From assembly GCA_964592815.1 (NCBI GenBank), contig CAZQGE010000007.1, positions 1 to 39,009 on the forward strand: DNA of 39,009 nt, written 5' to 3'. The notes beneath the pieces were generated by a model that worked only from the letters and a program-made list of their open reading frames with translations, was not told where the DNA came from and made no database searches. The position numbers were made by a program, and so were the translations under genes. This document shows positions 15,422 to 23,532 of the stretch, in pieces. The stretch's first letter is position 1. Every line of letters starts with the position of its first letter. Origin of the DNA: CAZQGE01 sp964592815. GTDB lineage: Bacteria; Bacillota; Clostridia; Christensenellales; CAG-917.

Positions 15422-16696
15422 ATGGCACAGTGTGATATGACTTTTGAAATCGATAATTCTTCAAAAATGTATCCCTTAGCGGCGACAAAGAAGAAACAGA
15501 CGGTTTACAAAATCGTTTTGATTATGAAGGAAAATGTTGATAGAACTTGTTTGCAAACAGCAGTAAACGAGGTTATTTTCCGTTATCCAAACATTGCAGT
15601 AAGTATGGAAAAGAGCTTTTTCCGTCATTATCTTAAACGCAACCGTCGCGAGGTCAAAATATTTGATTTGGAAAGTAAATTGTATTCGTATATAAACGAG
15701 AAAGATACCAACGGATATAGATTCAAAATTTCTTGTTTGAGAAACTTAATTCAAATTGAAATATTCCATATTTTAACAGACGGCGAAGGCGCGATGAATT
15801 TTGCGAAATCAGTTTTGATGCGTTATCAGGAATTGAGAGGCAACGAAATTGGAGAAGTTGAAGCTGTCAAAAATTGGCGTGATATTCCAACTGAAAGCGA
15901 AAAAGAAGACGGATACGTACAAAACAGTAAACTCGTCAAACTAAAAAACATGAAACTTTCTCAATTTGGAGGGACTGTTCCATTTAGAATTAAGGGTACG
16001 TTGATTAACGACGGTTTTTTGGTTGAAACGGGAATCATTGACGCGTCAACGCTTGTTAAAGAAGTAAAAAGCAAAAATGTTACAGTTACGGCGTATCTTG
16101 CAGGGTTGCTTGCGTATTCCATAAAACAGACGTCTCAAAACACGCGTAACGTTGTTATGATGATACCTGTAAATTTGCGCTCGTACTATAAAAGCGAGAC
16201 TCTCAGAAACTTTGTTTCTTTTGTCGACATTGTTTTTGACGACAAAAAATGCCAAAGTGCTGAAGAATATATACAGTGTGCGTCCGAACAGCTTAAAATT
16301 AAGACTGCTCCTGAAAAAATTGAGAGTATGGTGTCAATGTCATATACGCTTATGAACTTGAAATTTGTTCGATTTGTGCCTAGATTTATAAAGAGTTTTG
16401 TTGTAAAACTTTGGAATAAAATTACCAAAGCAAGGCAGACAACCGTGTTTACAAACTTGGGGCGATTGGCAATCCCCGAACAGTTAGGTATTGAAGACGT
16501 AGTAATAAATATGAACGCGTCAAAGCATTCGCCGTATAACGTTGCTGCGGTAACTGTTGACGGAAAACTGAGCATTACTTTTACTCGGGTGATAAAAGAA
16601 AATGACGTAGCGCAGAAGTTTTTTGACGAAATAAGAAAGATAAGCCCAGATTTCAAAGTTTTTACAAGAGATGAAATGATAGACGGCAAATTTTGA
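15422..16696 (+). CDS. Condensation-domain-like acyltransferase (alcohol acetyltransferase/PapA type)
   Basis: The 424-aa protein has the two-lobed CoA-dependent acyltransferase layout: LQTAVNEVIFRYPNIAVSM near the start, the catalytic H116-x3-D120-G121 (FHILTDGEG), and C-lobe segments MMIPVNLRSYYKSETLRNFVSF and VFTNLGRL. Families with this fold include NRPS condensation domains, PapA5 and alcohol O-acetyltransferases. It is solitary, with no NRPS or PKS nearby, so it probably acylates a small molecule, lipid or cell-wall component. The start at 15422 fits the leaderless promoter; a GTG at 15416 is less likely. A terminator follows. Confidence 0.75.
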   Translation: MAQCDMTFEIDNSSKMYPLAATKKKQTVYKIVLIMKENVDRTCLQTAVNEVIFRYPNIAVSMEKSFFRHYLKRNRREVKIFDLESKLYSYINEKDTNGYRFKISCLRNLIQIEIFHILTDGEGAMNFAKSVLMRYQELRGNEIGEVEAVKNWRDIPTESEKEDGYVQNSKLVKLKNMKLSQFGGTVPFRIKGTLINDGFLVETGIIDASTLVKEVKSKNVTVTAYLAGLLAYSIKQTSQNTRNVVMMIPVNLRSYYKSETLRNFVSFVDIVFDDKKCQSAEEYIQCASEQLKIKTAPEKIESMVSMSYTLMNLKFVRFVPRFIKSFVVKLWNKITKARQTTVFTNLGRLAIPEQLGIEDVVINMNASKHSPYNVAAVTVDGKLSITFTRVIKENDVAQKFFDEIRKISPDFKVFTRDEMIDGKF

Positions 16697-16709
16697 TTAA
16701 GTCGATATG

Positions 16710-16740
16710 AGCGGAGCAAATTGCTCCGCTTTATTTTTTA
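16710..16740 (+). terminator. Terminator after the acyltransferase
   Basis: AGCGGAGC-AAATT-GCTCCGCT followed by TTATTTTTT. Confidence 0.93.
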
Positions 16741-16756
16741 TCTGTTTACTTTCTCA

Positions 16757-16785
16757 TTGACATAAATTGTTTTAGTATATAAAAT
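16757..16785 (+). promoter_or_regulatory. Promoter of alaS
   Basis: TTGACA (16757-16762), 17 bp, TAAAAT (16780-16785). The leader of about 70 nt to the alaS ATG shows no T-box features. Confidence 0.8.
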
Positions 16786-16861
16786 TATTAAGAAATATAA
16801 ACTTAATTGCGCGAACGTGTATGGTAACAACCTTGACGGTTTCAAAAGGTAGAACGAAAAA

Positions 16862-18649
16862 ATGAAAAAAATGGATTCGGAACAACTCAGAAAAAGCTAT
16901 ATTGACTTTTTTGTAAAGAATGGTCATAAGGAAATAGGGACGGCTTCTCTAATTCCAGAAAACGACCCAACGGTTTTGTTTACAACCGCTGGAATGCACC
17001 CGCTTGTGCCGTATTTATCAGGGCAAAAACACCCAGCTGGCACACGTTTGACTGATGTTCAGATTTGTGTAAGAACTGGTGATATTGACGAAGTTGGCGA
17101 TGCGTCACATTGCACGTTTTTTGAAATGTTAGGAAACTGGTCTTTGGGTGATTATTTCAAAAAAGAAGCTATTGGTTGGTCGTTTGATTTTTTGACAAAG
17201 GAATTAGGGCTTGACGTGAGCAAACTTGCCGTAAGCGTATTCGCTGGCGATGAAACTTGTGAAAGAGATGAAGAAAGCGCACGTATATGGCGCGAAAAGG
17301 GGTTGCCCGAAGAAAATATTTTCTATTTGGACAGAAAACATAACTGGTGGGGACCTGCTGGTTTGACTGGACCTTGCGGACCTGACACGGAAATGTTTGT
17401 TGACACAGGAAAGCCAAAATGTTCTGAAAACTGTTCTCCTGCTTGCGATTGCGGAAAGTATCTTGAAATTTGGAACAACGTATTTATGCAATTCTATAAG
17501 GATAAAGACGGAAATTTCACACCTATGCAGCACAAAAACGTTGATACTGGTATGGGACTTGAACGTATGCTTTGTGTGCTTAACGGCTATAAATCAGTTT
17601 ATGAAACCGATTTGTTTGATTACGCCATTAAAGAACTTGAAAGACTTTCGGGCTTAAAATATGGTGAAGATAAAAAAATTACGACAGCTATGCGCATAGT
17701 CGTCGACCATACAAGAACGGCAACGTTTATGCTTGGCGACGTAAAACCTATTTCGCCTTCAAACGTTGACCAAGGTTATGTTCTGCGTCGATTGATAAGA
17801 CGCGCTATGCGTTATTTGAGGTTGTTAGGGTTGGAAGGCGACGCATTGATAACTTTGAGTAAAATGTATATCGCTAAATATGGTGGCGTGTATAAAAGCA
17901 TAAGTGAAAATGCGCAAAGAATTCAAGACGAATTGAATGCAGAGCAGTCCAAATTTGCAAAAACCATAGAACAAGGTATGAAAGAATTTGACAAAATATT
18001 GAGTCATTTGCCTGAAAATATAAAAGTTTTTCCAGGAAAAACGGCATTCAGACTTTACGATACTTTTGGTTTTCCAATTGAAATGACGTCCGAACTTGCC
18101 AAAGAGAACGGTTATGAAACCGATATGAACGGCTACAATAAGGCATTTGAAGAACACCAACAAAAATCTAAGGCGGGTGCAGAACAAAAGTTTAAGGGTG
18201 GGTTGCAAGATAACGGTGAACAAACTACTCGTTTGCACTCTGCCACTCACTTGCTTAACGCTGCCCTAAAAATTGTGCTTAACGACCAAAATATTTCACA
18301 AAGAGGAAGCAATATTACTGCGGAAAGATTGCGTTTTGATTTTTGTTTTCCACGCCCTTTGGAGCAGATTGAAATTGAAAAAGTTGAACAAATCGTCAAT
18401 GCGGAAATTCAAAAAGCAACACCTATAACAATGCAAGAAATGACGGTTGAAAAGGCTCGTGAACTGGGTGCGGTTGGTGTTTTTGGAGACCGTTACGGTG
18501 AGGTTGTCAAAGTTTATACGATAGGCAATTCCAAAGAAATTTGTGGTGGACCTCATGCGGGCAACACGGCAGAACTTGGAAAATTCAAAATTGTTAAAGA
18601 ACAAAGTTCTTCGGCGGGTGTCAGAAGAATTAAGGCGGTGCTTGAATAA
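16862..18649 (+). CDS. alaS: Alanyl-tRNA synthetase, short form lacking the C-Ala domain
   Basis: The 595-aa protein has the class II aminoacylation core (motifs around FTTAGMHPLVPYL and CTFFEMLGNWSLGDYFKKEA), the tRNA-recognition region, and a complete editing domain with metal ligands H459 and H463 (HSATH) and C561 and H565 (CGGPH). It stops at AGVRRIKAVLE, the end of the editing domain. Usual bacterial AlaRS is about 850-880 aa, with a further DHHA1/C-Ala region for tRNA elbow binding and dimerisation. The loss is clean and the next gene overlaps the stop by one base (TAATG), so it is not a sequencing break. Short AlaRS of about this size exist in some bacteria. The ribosome-binding site AAAAGG is 11 nt upstream; an ATG at 16871 is possible. 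Confidence 0.93.
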   Translation: MKKMDSEQLRKSYIDFFVKNGHKEIGTASLIPENDPTVLFTTAGMHPLVPYLSGQKHPAGTRLTDVQICVRTGDIDEVGDASHCTFFEMLGNWSLGDYFKKEAIGWSFDFLTKELGLDVSKLAVSVFAGDETCERDEESARIWREKGLPEENIFYLDRKHNWWGPAGLTGPCGPDTEMFVDTGKPKCSENCSPACDCGKYLEIWNNVFMQFYKDKDGNFTPMQHKNVDTGMGLERMLCVLNGYKSVYETDLFDYAIKELERLSGLKYGEDKKITTAMRIVVDHTRTATFMLGDVKPISPSNVDQGYVLRRLIRRAMRYLRLLGLEGDALITLSKMYIAKYGGVYKSISENAQRIQDELNAEQSKFAKTIEQGMKEFDKILSHLPENIKVFPGKTAFRLYDTFGFPIEMTSELAKENGYETDMNGYNKAFEEHQQKSKAGAEQKFKGGLQDNGEQTTRLHSATHLLNAALKIVLNDQNISQRGSNITAERLRFDFCFPRPLEQIEIEKVEQIVNAEIQKATPITMQEMTVEKARELGAVGVFGDRYGEVVKVYTIGNSKEICGGPHAGNTAELGKFKIVKEQSSSAGVRRIKAVLE

Positions 18650-19452
18650 TGATTTATGTTGATAGCCACACTCACACCATAAATTCGCCAGACGGACACG
18701 ATAAAATCGTGGATATGGTTGCCGAGGCTAAGCGCAAAGGTTTAAGTTATCTTTGCACAACCGACCATTTAGATTATGACCTTAAATATGGTGATAATTG
18801 CACGCCTATACCTTGGAACCACATTGACCTTGACAAGTATTATTCAGAATGGAAAGAGGCAAGCAAGGAAGTTGACGGGTTTGAGTTTTGTTTTGGTGTT
18901 GAAGCAGGATTTGACGATAATCCGCAAGTTATTGAAGCATACCAAAAAGTTATGCAACAGTATCCGTTTGATTGCGTTGTCAATTCTGTTCACTTTGTAA
19001 AAGGAATGGACGTATATTTCCCAGTTGCATTTTTTTTCAAAACAAAGAAAAAAATGTATTCAAACTATTTGGATAAAGTGCTTTTAAGCCTTGACGCGCC
19101 GTATCCTTACGACATAATTGCGCACGTAGGATACGTTACAAGAAATGCTCCGTATAAAAATAAAGCATTGAATTATGAAGATTTCCCTGAAAAATTTGAC
19201 GCAATATTGGAAGGTATTATTAAGCGAAACAAGGCGCTTGAAGTCAACACTCACCACGATATTAACCCGATAAAGCGAGTTTTGGAAAGGTACTATGAGT
19301 TGGGTGGCAGAAAGCTAAGTTTTGGTTCTGACAGTCACAGAATGGAACTTTGCAAAGACTACGATGAAGTGGCAAAACTGCTTAAACAAATAGGATTTAC
19401 ACACTTTTCAGTATTTAAGCAACATAAAGAAACGCTTATCCCGATTGGATAA
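18649..19452 (+). CDS. PHP-domain phosphatase, HisJ/histidinol-phosphatase-like
   Basis: The 267-aa protein is a PHP metal-dependent phosphoesterase with the ligand motifs in order: DSHTHT (5-10), CTTDHLDYD, VEAGFD, VVNSVHFVKGMDVYFP, IAHVGYVTR, LEVNTHHD and FGSDSHR. This arrangement matches the HisJ/HisK histidinol-phosphatase subfamily (histidine step 8), but no other his genes are near, so the substrate may differ. Its ATG overlaps the alaS stop (TAATG), coupling the two genes; the functional link is unclear. A strong terminator follows. Confidence 0.83.
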   Translation: MIYVDSHTHTINSPDGHDKIVDMVAEAKRKGLSYLCTTDHLDYDLKYGDNCTPIPWNHIDLDKYYSEWKEASKEVDGFEFCFGVEAGFDDNPQVIEAYQKVMQQYPFDCVVNSVHFVKGMDVYFPVAFFFKTKKKMYSNYLDKVLLSLDAPYPYDIIAHVGYVTRNAPYKNKALNYEDFPEKFDAILEGIIKRNKALEVNTHHDINPIKRVLERYYELGGRKLSFGSDSHRMELCKDYDEVAKLLKQIGFTHFSVFKQHKETLIPIG

Positions 19453-19456
19453 ACGT

Positions 19457-19484
19457 AAGAAGCGGTAAGCCGCTTCTTTTTTTT
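19457..19484 (+). terminator. Terminator after alaS-PHP
   Basis: AAGAAGCGG-TAAG-CCGCTTCTT with a run of T (19477-19484). Confidence 0.95.
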
Positions 19485-19575
19485 GTAAGTTGTCTATTTA
19501 CTTTGGCTATTGCAAAATAGTTAAAAAGTTGTAAACTTATAAGGTAAGAAATTTGTCTTAAGGGGGAAGTGTAAT

Positions 19576-20955
19576 ATGAAAACAAGCTCTATAAAAGCTA
19601 AGGGCGAAACCAGCAAAATTTCTATTGGCAGTTGGGTTGTTATTTGGGTTGCTGGCTTAGCGGGACAACTTGCGTGGAACATAGAAAACCAATGGTTTAA
19701 TACATTTGTTTATGCAAAGATAGCTCCAAACCCAAATATTATTACGTGGATGGTTGCAGTAAGTGCAATCGTATCAACACTATCAACGTTTTTTTCGGGT
19801 ACGGCGAGCGATAGAGTTGGAAAACGTAAACCTTTTATTGTTATTGGTTATGTCCTTTGGGGTTTATTTACTATTTTCTTTGGCACAACAGAATATATGG
19901 CGTTAACAAACATTGTTGCTATGACTACTATGGTTGTTGTTGCTGACGCTCTTATGAGCTTTTTCGGTTCTCTTGGAAACGATGCGGGTTTTAACCCTTG
20001 GACAACGGATATTTCCAACAAACAAAATCGTGGAATGCTTGGAGCCGTTATTGCTGTGCAACCTGTCATTGCAACTATAATAGGTTCGCTTTTGGGTGGT
20101 GTTATTATTAGTGCGTTAGGTTATATGGCATTTTTCGGCATTATGGGCGGTTTGGTTATGCTTATAGGCATTTATTGCGGTTTTGCCGTCAAAGACAGCA
20201 AAACTTTGAAACCGAGCATTGACCCAAAAGGTTTTGGGCATCAATTTGCATCGGCATTTAACTTCAAATTGCTCAAAAAGAACTCCTTACTTTTATTGGT
20301 ACTTTGCATTTTCTCTGTGTTTTTTATAAGTTTCAACGTGTATTTTCCACATATGCTAAACTATTTCATCTACACTAGAGGATATGATGAAGGAATGGCA
20401 GGCATTTTGCTTGGAATAGGCTTAATATTGGCAATTCCGTTTACTTTGTTTGCAGGCAAATTCATCAATAAATCACGCTTTGTTTCAACAATTTCATTTG
20501 CGCTCATAACAAATATTATAGGCCTTATTGTTATGGCTTTAAGCGGCGGAATTCGTGGCGGAGTGGCAACAGCAATTTTGATACTTGGAATTTTCCTTGT
20601 TGGTGGCGGATATATGGTTGTTTATCAATCGCTTATGATATGGTGCAAAAACCTTTATCCCGAAAACCAAAGAGGTCAGCTTGAAGGCGTCAGACTCTTT
20701 TTCTACGTGTGTGTACCAATGGTTTTTGGACCGCTGATTGCAAACCCCGTAATAGAAAATTTCGGCAAACCTATAAGTCTAATTTATCCAACTGGGAAAC
20801 TAAGCGGATATGCGCCAAACGAAGTATTATTTTATGTAGCTGTTCCTGTTGCAATTTTGACATTTATTCCACTGATTGCAGCGTTCTATAAGCAGAAAAA
20901 GCAAGATAAAGTGATATCTGAAATTGATACGTTAAAAGAATTAGACTTAGAATAG
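19576..20955 (+). CDS. MFS transporter, GPH/SLC45-like (probable sugar-cation symporter)
   Basis: The 459-aa protein has about 12 hydrophobic segments and the MFS loop motif SDRVGKRKP (78-86) between helices 2 and 3. The N-terminal WVAGLAGQLAWNIENQWFNTFVY and overall layout resemble the GPH and sucrose-transporter-like MFS families, so a sugar or glycoside is the likely cargo. No sugar hydrolase is adjacent. The ribosome-binding site is unusually G-rich (AGGGGGAAG, 19561-19569). The short C-terminal tail (KKQDKVISEIDTLKELDLE) is cytoplasmic. Confidence 0.82.
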   Translation: MKTSSIKAKGETSKISIGSWVVIWVAGLAGQLAWNIENQWFNTFVYAKIAPNPNIITWMVAVSAIVSTLSTFFSGTASDRVGKRKPFIVIGYVLWGLFTIFFGTTEYMALTNIVAMTTMVVVADALMSFFGSLGNDAGFNPWTTDISNKQNRGMLGAVIAVQPVIATIIGSLLGGVIISALGYMAFFGIMGGLVMLIGIYCGFAVKDSKTLKPSIDPKGFGHQFASAFNFKLLKKNSLLLLVLCIFSVFFISFNVYFPHMLNYFIYTRGYDEGMAGILLGIGLILAIPFTLFAGKFINKSRFVSTISFALITNIIGLIVMALSGGIRGGVATAILILGIFLVGGGYMVVYQSLMIWCKNLYPENQRGQLEGVRLFFYVCVPMVFGPLIANPVIENFGKPISLIYPTGKLSGYAPNEVLFYVAVPVAILTFIPLIAAFYKQKKQDKVISEIDTLKELDLE

Positions 20956-21087
20956 AATGCTTAAACATAAAACGGTACTGACAAAGCATAATTTAGATAG
21001 TTAAAATTAAAAACAACTTAATATTTTCAGAAAAATTCTACGCGAATTTTAGAATTATGCGTAAAAATTTTTATACATTGAAAATAT

Positions 21088-21116
21088 TAGACAAAAACAA
21101 TTCAATTGTTTATAAT
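21088..21116 (+). promoter_or_regulatory. Promoter of the Cys-rich gene
   Basis: TAGACA (21088-21093), 17 bp, TATAAT (21111-21116). Confidence 0.65.
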
Positions 21117-21156
21117 ATAACTGTTCTAAATAAACTAATTTTAATGGGAGCGGGAT

Positions 21157-21771
21157 ATGTCAATTTATGATTTGCAGGAAAAACTCGATTTGAGAAAATG
21201 GTTAGATTCCGAAAAAAACAAAAAAGATATGTGCGGAGAATATGTTTACTGCGCTTTTTGCGACCTTAAAGCAACAACGCCTTGCGCAACCGCATTCAAC
21301 AAAATGAAGGAACAAGACTGCGTAAAAAAAGTCGATTTGAACACAATGACAACGTGTTTAGGCAAAAAATTTAATCTTGATAAGGTTATGTCAAAAAAGG
21401 CTAACCGCAAAAGTTTGACGTTTGCCGAAAAATATGCTTTGTCAGATAGCTCACTCAAAGAAAGATACGCAGTTTTGCAAAATGCGCTTACTGCGACAGA
21501 TAAAGGCGCAGAAAGAATTAAAAGCCGCATAAGCAAACAATGTGATACATATCGTTGCAATGGCAAAACCGTTGCAAAAATTACAATCATTGGCACTTCA
21601 TTGCGACTTAATTTGCCTTTAGATTGCAACTCTCCTGAATTTAATGACGGCAGAACCCCTCACGTTGATATGTCACATAAAAAGGTTTATGAGGAAGTGC
21701 CGTTCCAATTTAAGGTGAACAGCAAACTTGCTTTGAAAAGAGCGTTGTCCTTGATTGAATATATAAAATAA
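21157..21771 (+). CDS. Unknown protein: Cys-rich N-terminus plus conserved C-terminal domain
   Basis: The 204-aa cytoplasmic protein has cysteines at 26, 32, 35, 43 and 55 in the first quarter (CGEYVYCAFC, then PC and DC), which could bind zinc. The C-terminal half (about 88-203) is a compact domain: FAEKYALSDSSLKERYAVLQNAL, RIKSRISKQ, then strands VAKITIIGTSLRLNLPLD and a closing EEVPFQFKVNSKLALKRALSLIEYI. The same domain ends the 26913 gene (shared IKSR, KI.IIG..LRL.L.LD, P..KVNS, RA..LI). I know similar domains only as uncharacterised proteins in clostridial genomes. GGGAG precedes the ATG; no signal or transmembrane segment. Confidence 0.72.
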   Translation: MSIYDLQEKLDLRKWLDSEKNKKDMCGEYVYCAFCDLKATTPCATAFNKMKEQDCVKKVDLNTMTTCLGKKFNLDKVMSKKANRKSLTFAEKYALSDSSLKERYAVLQNALTATDKGAERIKSRISKQCDTYRCNGKTVAKITIIGTSLRLNLPLDCNSPEFNDGRTPHVDMSHKKVYEEVPFQFKVNSKLALKRALSLIEYIK

Positions 21772-21900
21772 AGCCGATTAAGTATGCAAATTAAAACTTA
21801 AAGTGAAAAAACACTCTAGGCAAAAGAACTCAACAGAATGGCATCGTTTGATATATTAAGTAGCAGAAATTAAGTGTTATCAAGATATAAATTTTTAATA

Positions 21901-21930
21901 GAAAACCGTCCAAATCGGACGGTTTTCTTG
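21901..21930. terminator. Hairpin terminator (both strands possible)
   Basis: GAAAACCGTCC-AAATC-GGACGGTTTTC, an 11-bp perfect stem with TTTTC on each strand. It can end the plus-strand Cys-rich gene and any minus-strand transcript arriving from 22.2 kb. Confidence 0.8.
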
Positions 21931-22065
21931 ACCTCAACTTAAATGACATTAGGGGATTGTCAAAAAAATTAAAATGTGTAAAATGGGAAGATTACTCTTG
22001 CTTGCAATGTTGAGGTCAACAAGCAAGATAGGGGGGAAGGATATTGCTATCCTCATTTAGGATAA
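21928..22065 (-). ncRNA. Candidate structured RNA or HK-gene 3' UTR with pseudoknot
   Basis: On the minus strand, CTTGCTTG (22027-22020) pairs with CAAGCAAG (22004-21997) around a 15-nt loop. The loop's TTGACCTCAAC (22019-22009) is perfectly complementary to GTTGAGGTCAA (21938-21928) about 70 nt downstream, immediately before the hairpin terminator. That gives a long-range pseudoknot. Upstream are two mutually exclusive small hairpins (GGATA/TATCC and ATCCT/AGGAT, 22039-22063) and a C-rich run CCTTCCCCCC (22040-22031). It matches no known RNA family I can recall. It may be an independent RNA or the 3' UTR of the kinase mRNA. The rest of the 425-bp gap (21772-22196) shows nothing I recognise. 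Confidence 0.4.
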
Positions 22066-22196
22066 ATAACGTGGGTTAAAAGAATATTAAAATAAAAATA
22101 AATTTTGAAATGACGTTTAGCCTAATTTTTTTATAAGTTTTCAAACGTTTTATAATGCTTCACATATTTTACAATGTTTCAAATGCTTGATGACGA

Positions 22197-23528
22197 TTAC
22201 AAAAGTTTATCTATGTCTTTGCAAGGACAATCGCAATCTTCCTCGTCTTTTTTCTCAGAGGTGTATATGTCGCTTATGCTTTTAAGCGAATGAGTTGCAA
22301 TCTTTTTGCCGTGTGTTTGATAAGTGCCTTTTGCAAGCGGTAAAAGAACTTGAAATTGTGTTCCTTTGCCTTCAATACCTTTGCATTGAATGTCACCATT
22401 GTGCGCTGTGACGGTTGCTTGAGCGATTGAAAGCCCCAATCCAAAACTTTGTTTGTCCGCGTTGCTTCTTGCTCCGTCAGCTCGATAAAAACGGTCGAAA
22501 ACGTGTTTGGCTTCTTCTTCGGATATGCTTTGCCCCGTATTTAATACAACAAGACGGGCTTTTTTGTTTGAAAAATCTAAGCAGCAACCAATTTTTCCAT
22601 TTTGTCCGCTGTATTTTATGGCATTGTCAAGCAAAATTATAACAAGTCTTTCTATTGCGTTTTTATCAGCGATAATAAAAACGTTTTCTTTTATGTCAGT
22701 AAAAAGTTTGACGTTTTGTTCAAAACATACAGCTTCAAAACTTAAAGTTGCGCCCTCAACAATTTGACTGAGATTTACAAGTTCTTTTGGGATTACACTT
22801 TGTTCAATTTTGCTTAGTTCCAACATATTTTGAATAAGTCCACTCATTCTTTCAAGCTGTGTGTCAACAGATTGAATCCATTTTTCATTTTCTTGTATGG
22901 TGGAATTGGGTTCAGACTTTATTACACTCATATTTGTTGAAATTATAGTCAAAGGTGTTTTTAATTCGTGTGAAGCGTTGGCAATCAAATCTCTTTGCTT
23001 TTTGAAGGCATCCTCAACGGGTTCTAATGCGCGTCTAGACATAATGTAAGCCAGCAAAACCACAAAAGCCATAGACGCCATATAAACAAGCAACTGAATT
23101 AAACTTGTTGTCACTAGGTTTTGAACATCGTGGGTTGAGTCGTAAATAACATAATAAACCGAGCCGTCACTTTGATTTTCAGAAATAACCTTAAAAAAAC
23201 TTTTATCTACTCTAAAACGTCCGCTTTTTGAGTTGATAGCCTCATAAACGATGTCGTTTTTTATGCTTCCGTAAAAATTCAAATCACCTTGAATTACAGA
23301 AGGGACGTTGTTTTTTACAGAAATCAAAATTAGTCTTTTTCCGCCTATAAAGTCGGGAGAAGGTTCTGCCCAGTTAATCGTATCTTGCATAATTTTGTCT
23401 GAAACAATTTCAGTTGAACCAAAAAGCAAAAGAAAAAAGCCAATAAACAAAGTCAACAAAAATACTCCCGCAATAAGCGCAGATGACATTGTAAACCTTT
23501 TTCTTAGTTTTTGTAAAATGCTGTCCAT
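22197..23528 (-). CDS. Sensor histidine kinase with a Cys-rich C-terminal tip
   Basis: The 443-aa protein has two transmembrane segments (about 15-38 and 143-163) flanking an outer sensor domain of about 100 residues, a DHp helix with phospho-acceptor H187 (ANASHELKTPLT), and an ATPase domain with an N box (IILLDNAIKYSG), G1/F region (FDRFYRADGARS) and G2 box (FGLGLSIA). It ends with about 40 extra residues finishing in DCDCPCKD (C432, C434, C436), unusual for this family and possibly a metal or redox site. It follows its response regulator by 4 nt without a Shine-Dalgarno, so translation is probably coupled. The signal is unknown. Confidence 0.92.
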   Translation of the reverse strand: MDSILQKLRKRFTMSSALIAGVFLLTLFIGFFLLLFGSTEIVSDKIMQDTINWAEPSPDFIGGKRLILISVKNNVPSVIQGDLNFYGSIKNDIVYEAINSKSGRFRVDKSFFKVISENQSDGSVYYVIYDSTHDVQNLVTTSLIQLLVYMASMAFVVLLAYIMSRRALEPVEDAFKKQRDLIANASHELKTPLTIISTNMSVIKSEPNSTIQENEKWIQSVDTQLERMSGLIQNMLELSKIEQSVIPKELVNLSQIVEGATLSFEAVCFEQNVKLFTDIKENVFIIADKNAIERLVIILLDNAIKYSGQNGKIGCCLDFSNKKARLVVLNTGQSISEEEAKHVFDRFYRADGARSNADKQSFGLGLSIAQATVTAHNGDIQCKGIEGKGTQFQVLLPLAKGTYQTHGKKIATHSLKSISDIYTSEKKDEEDCDCPCKDIDKLL

Positions 23529-23532
23529 ATAT

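Noticed and set aside
16786..16861. T-box leader before alaS
   Set aside because: The leader is only about 70 nt, with no T-box sequence, specifier stem or terminator.
18649..19452. Part of a histidine biosynthesis operon
   Set aside because: The PHP protein resembles HisJ, but no other his gene is in the window and it is coupled to alaS.
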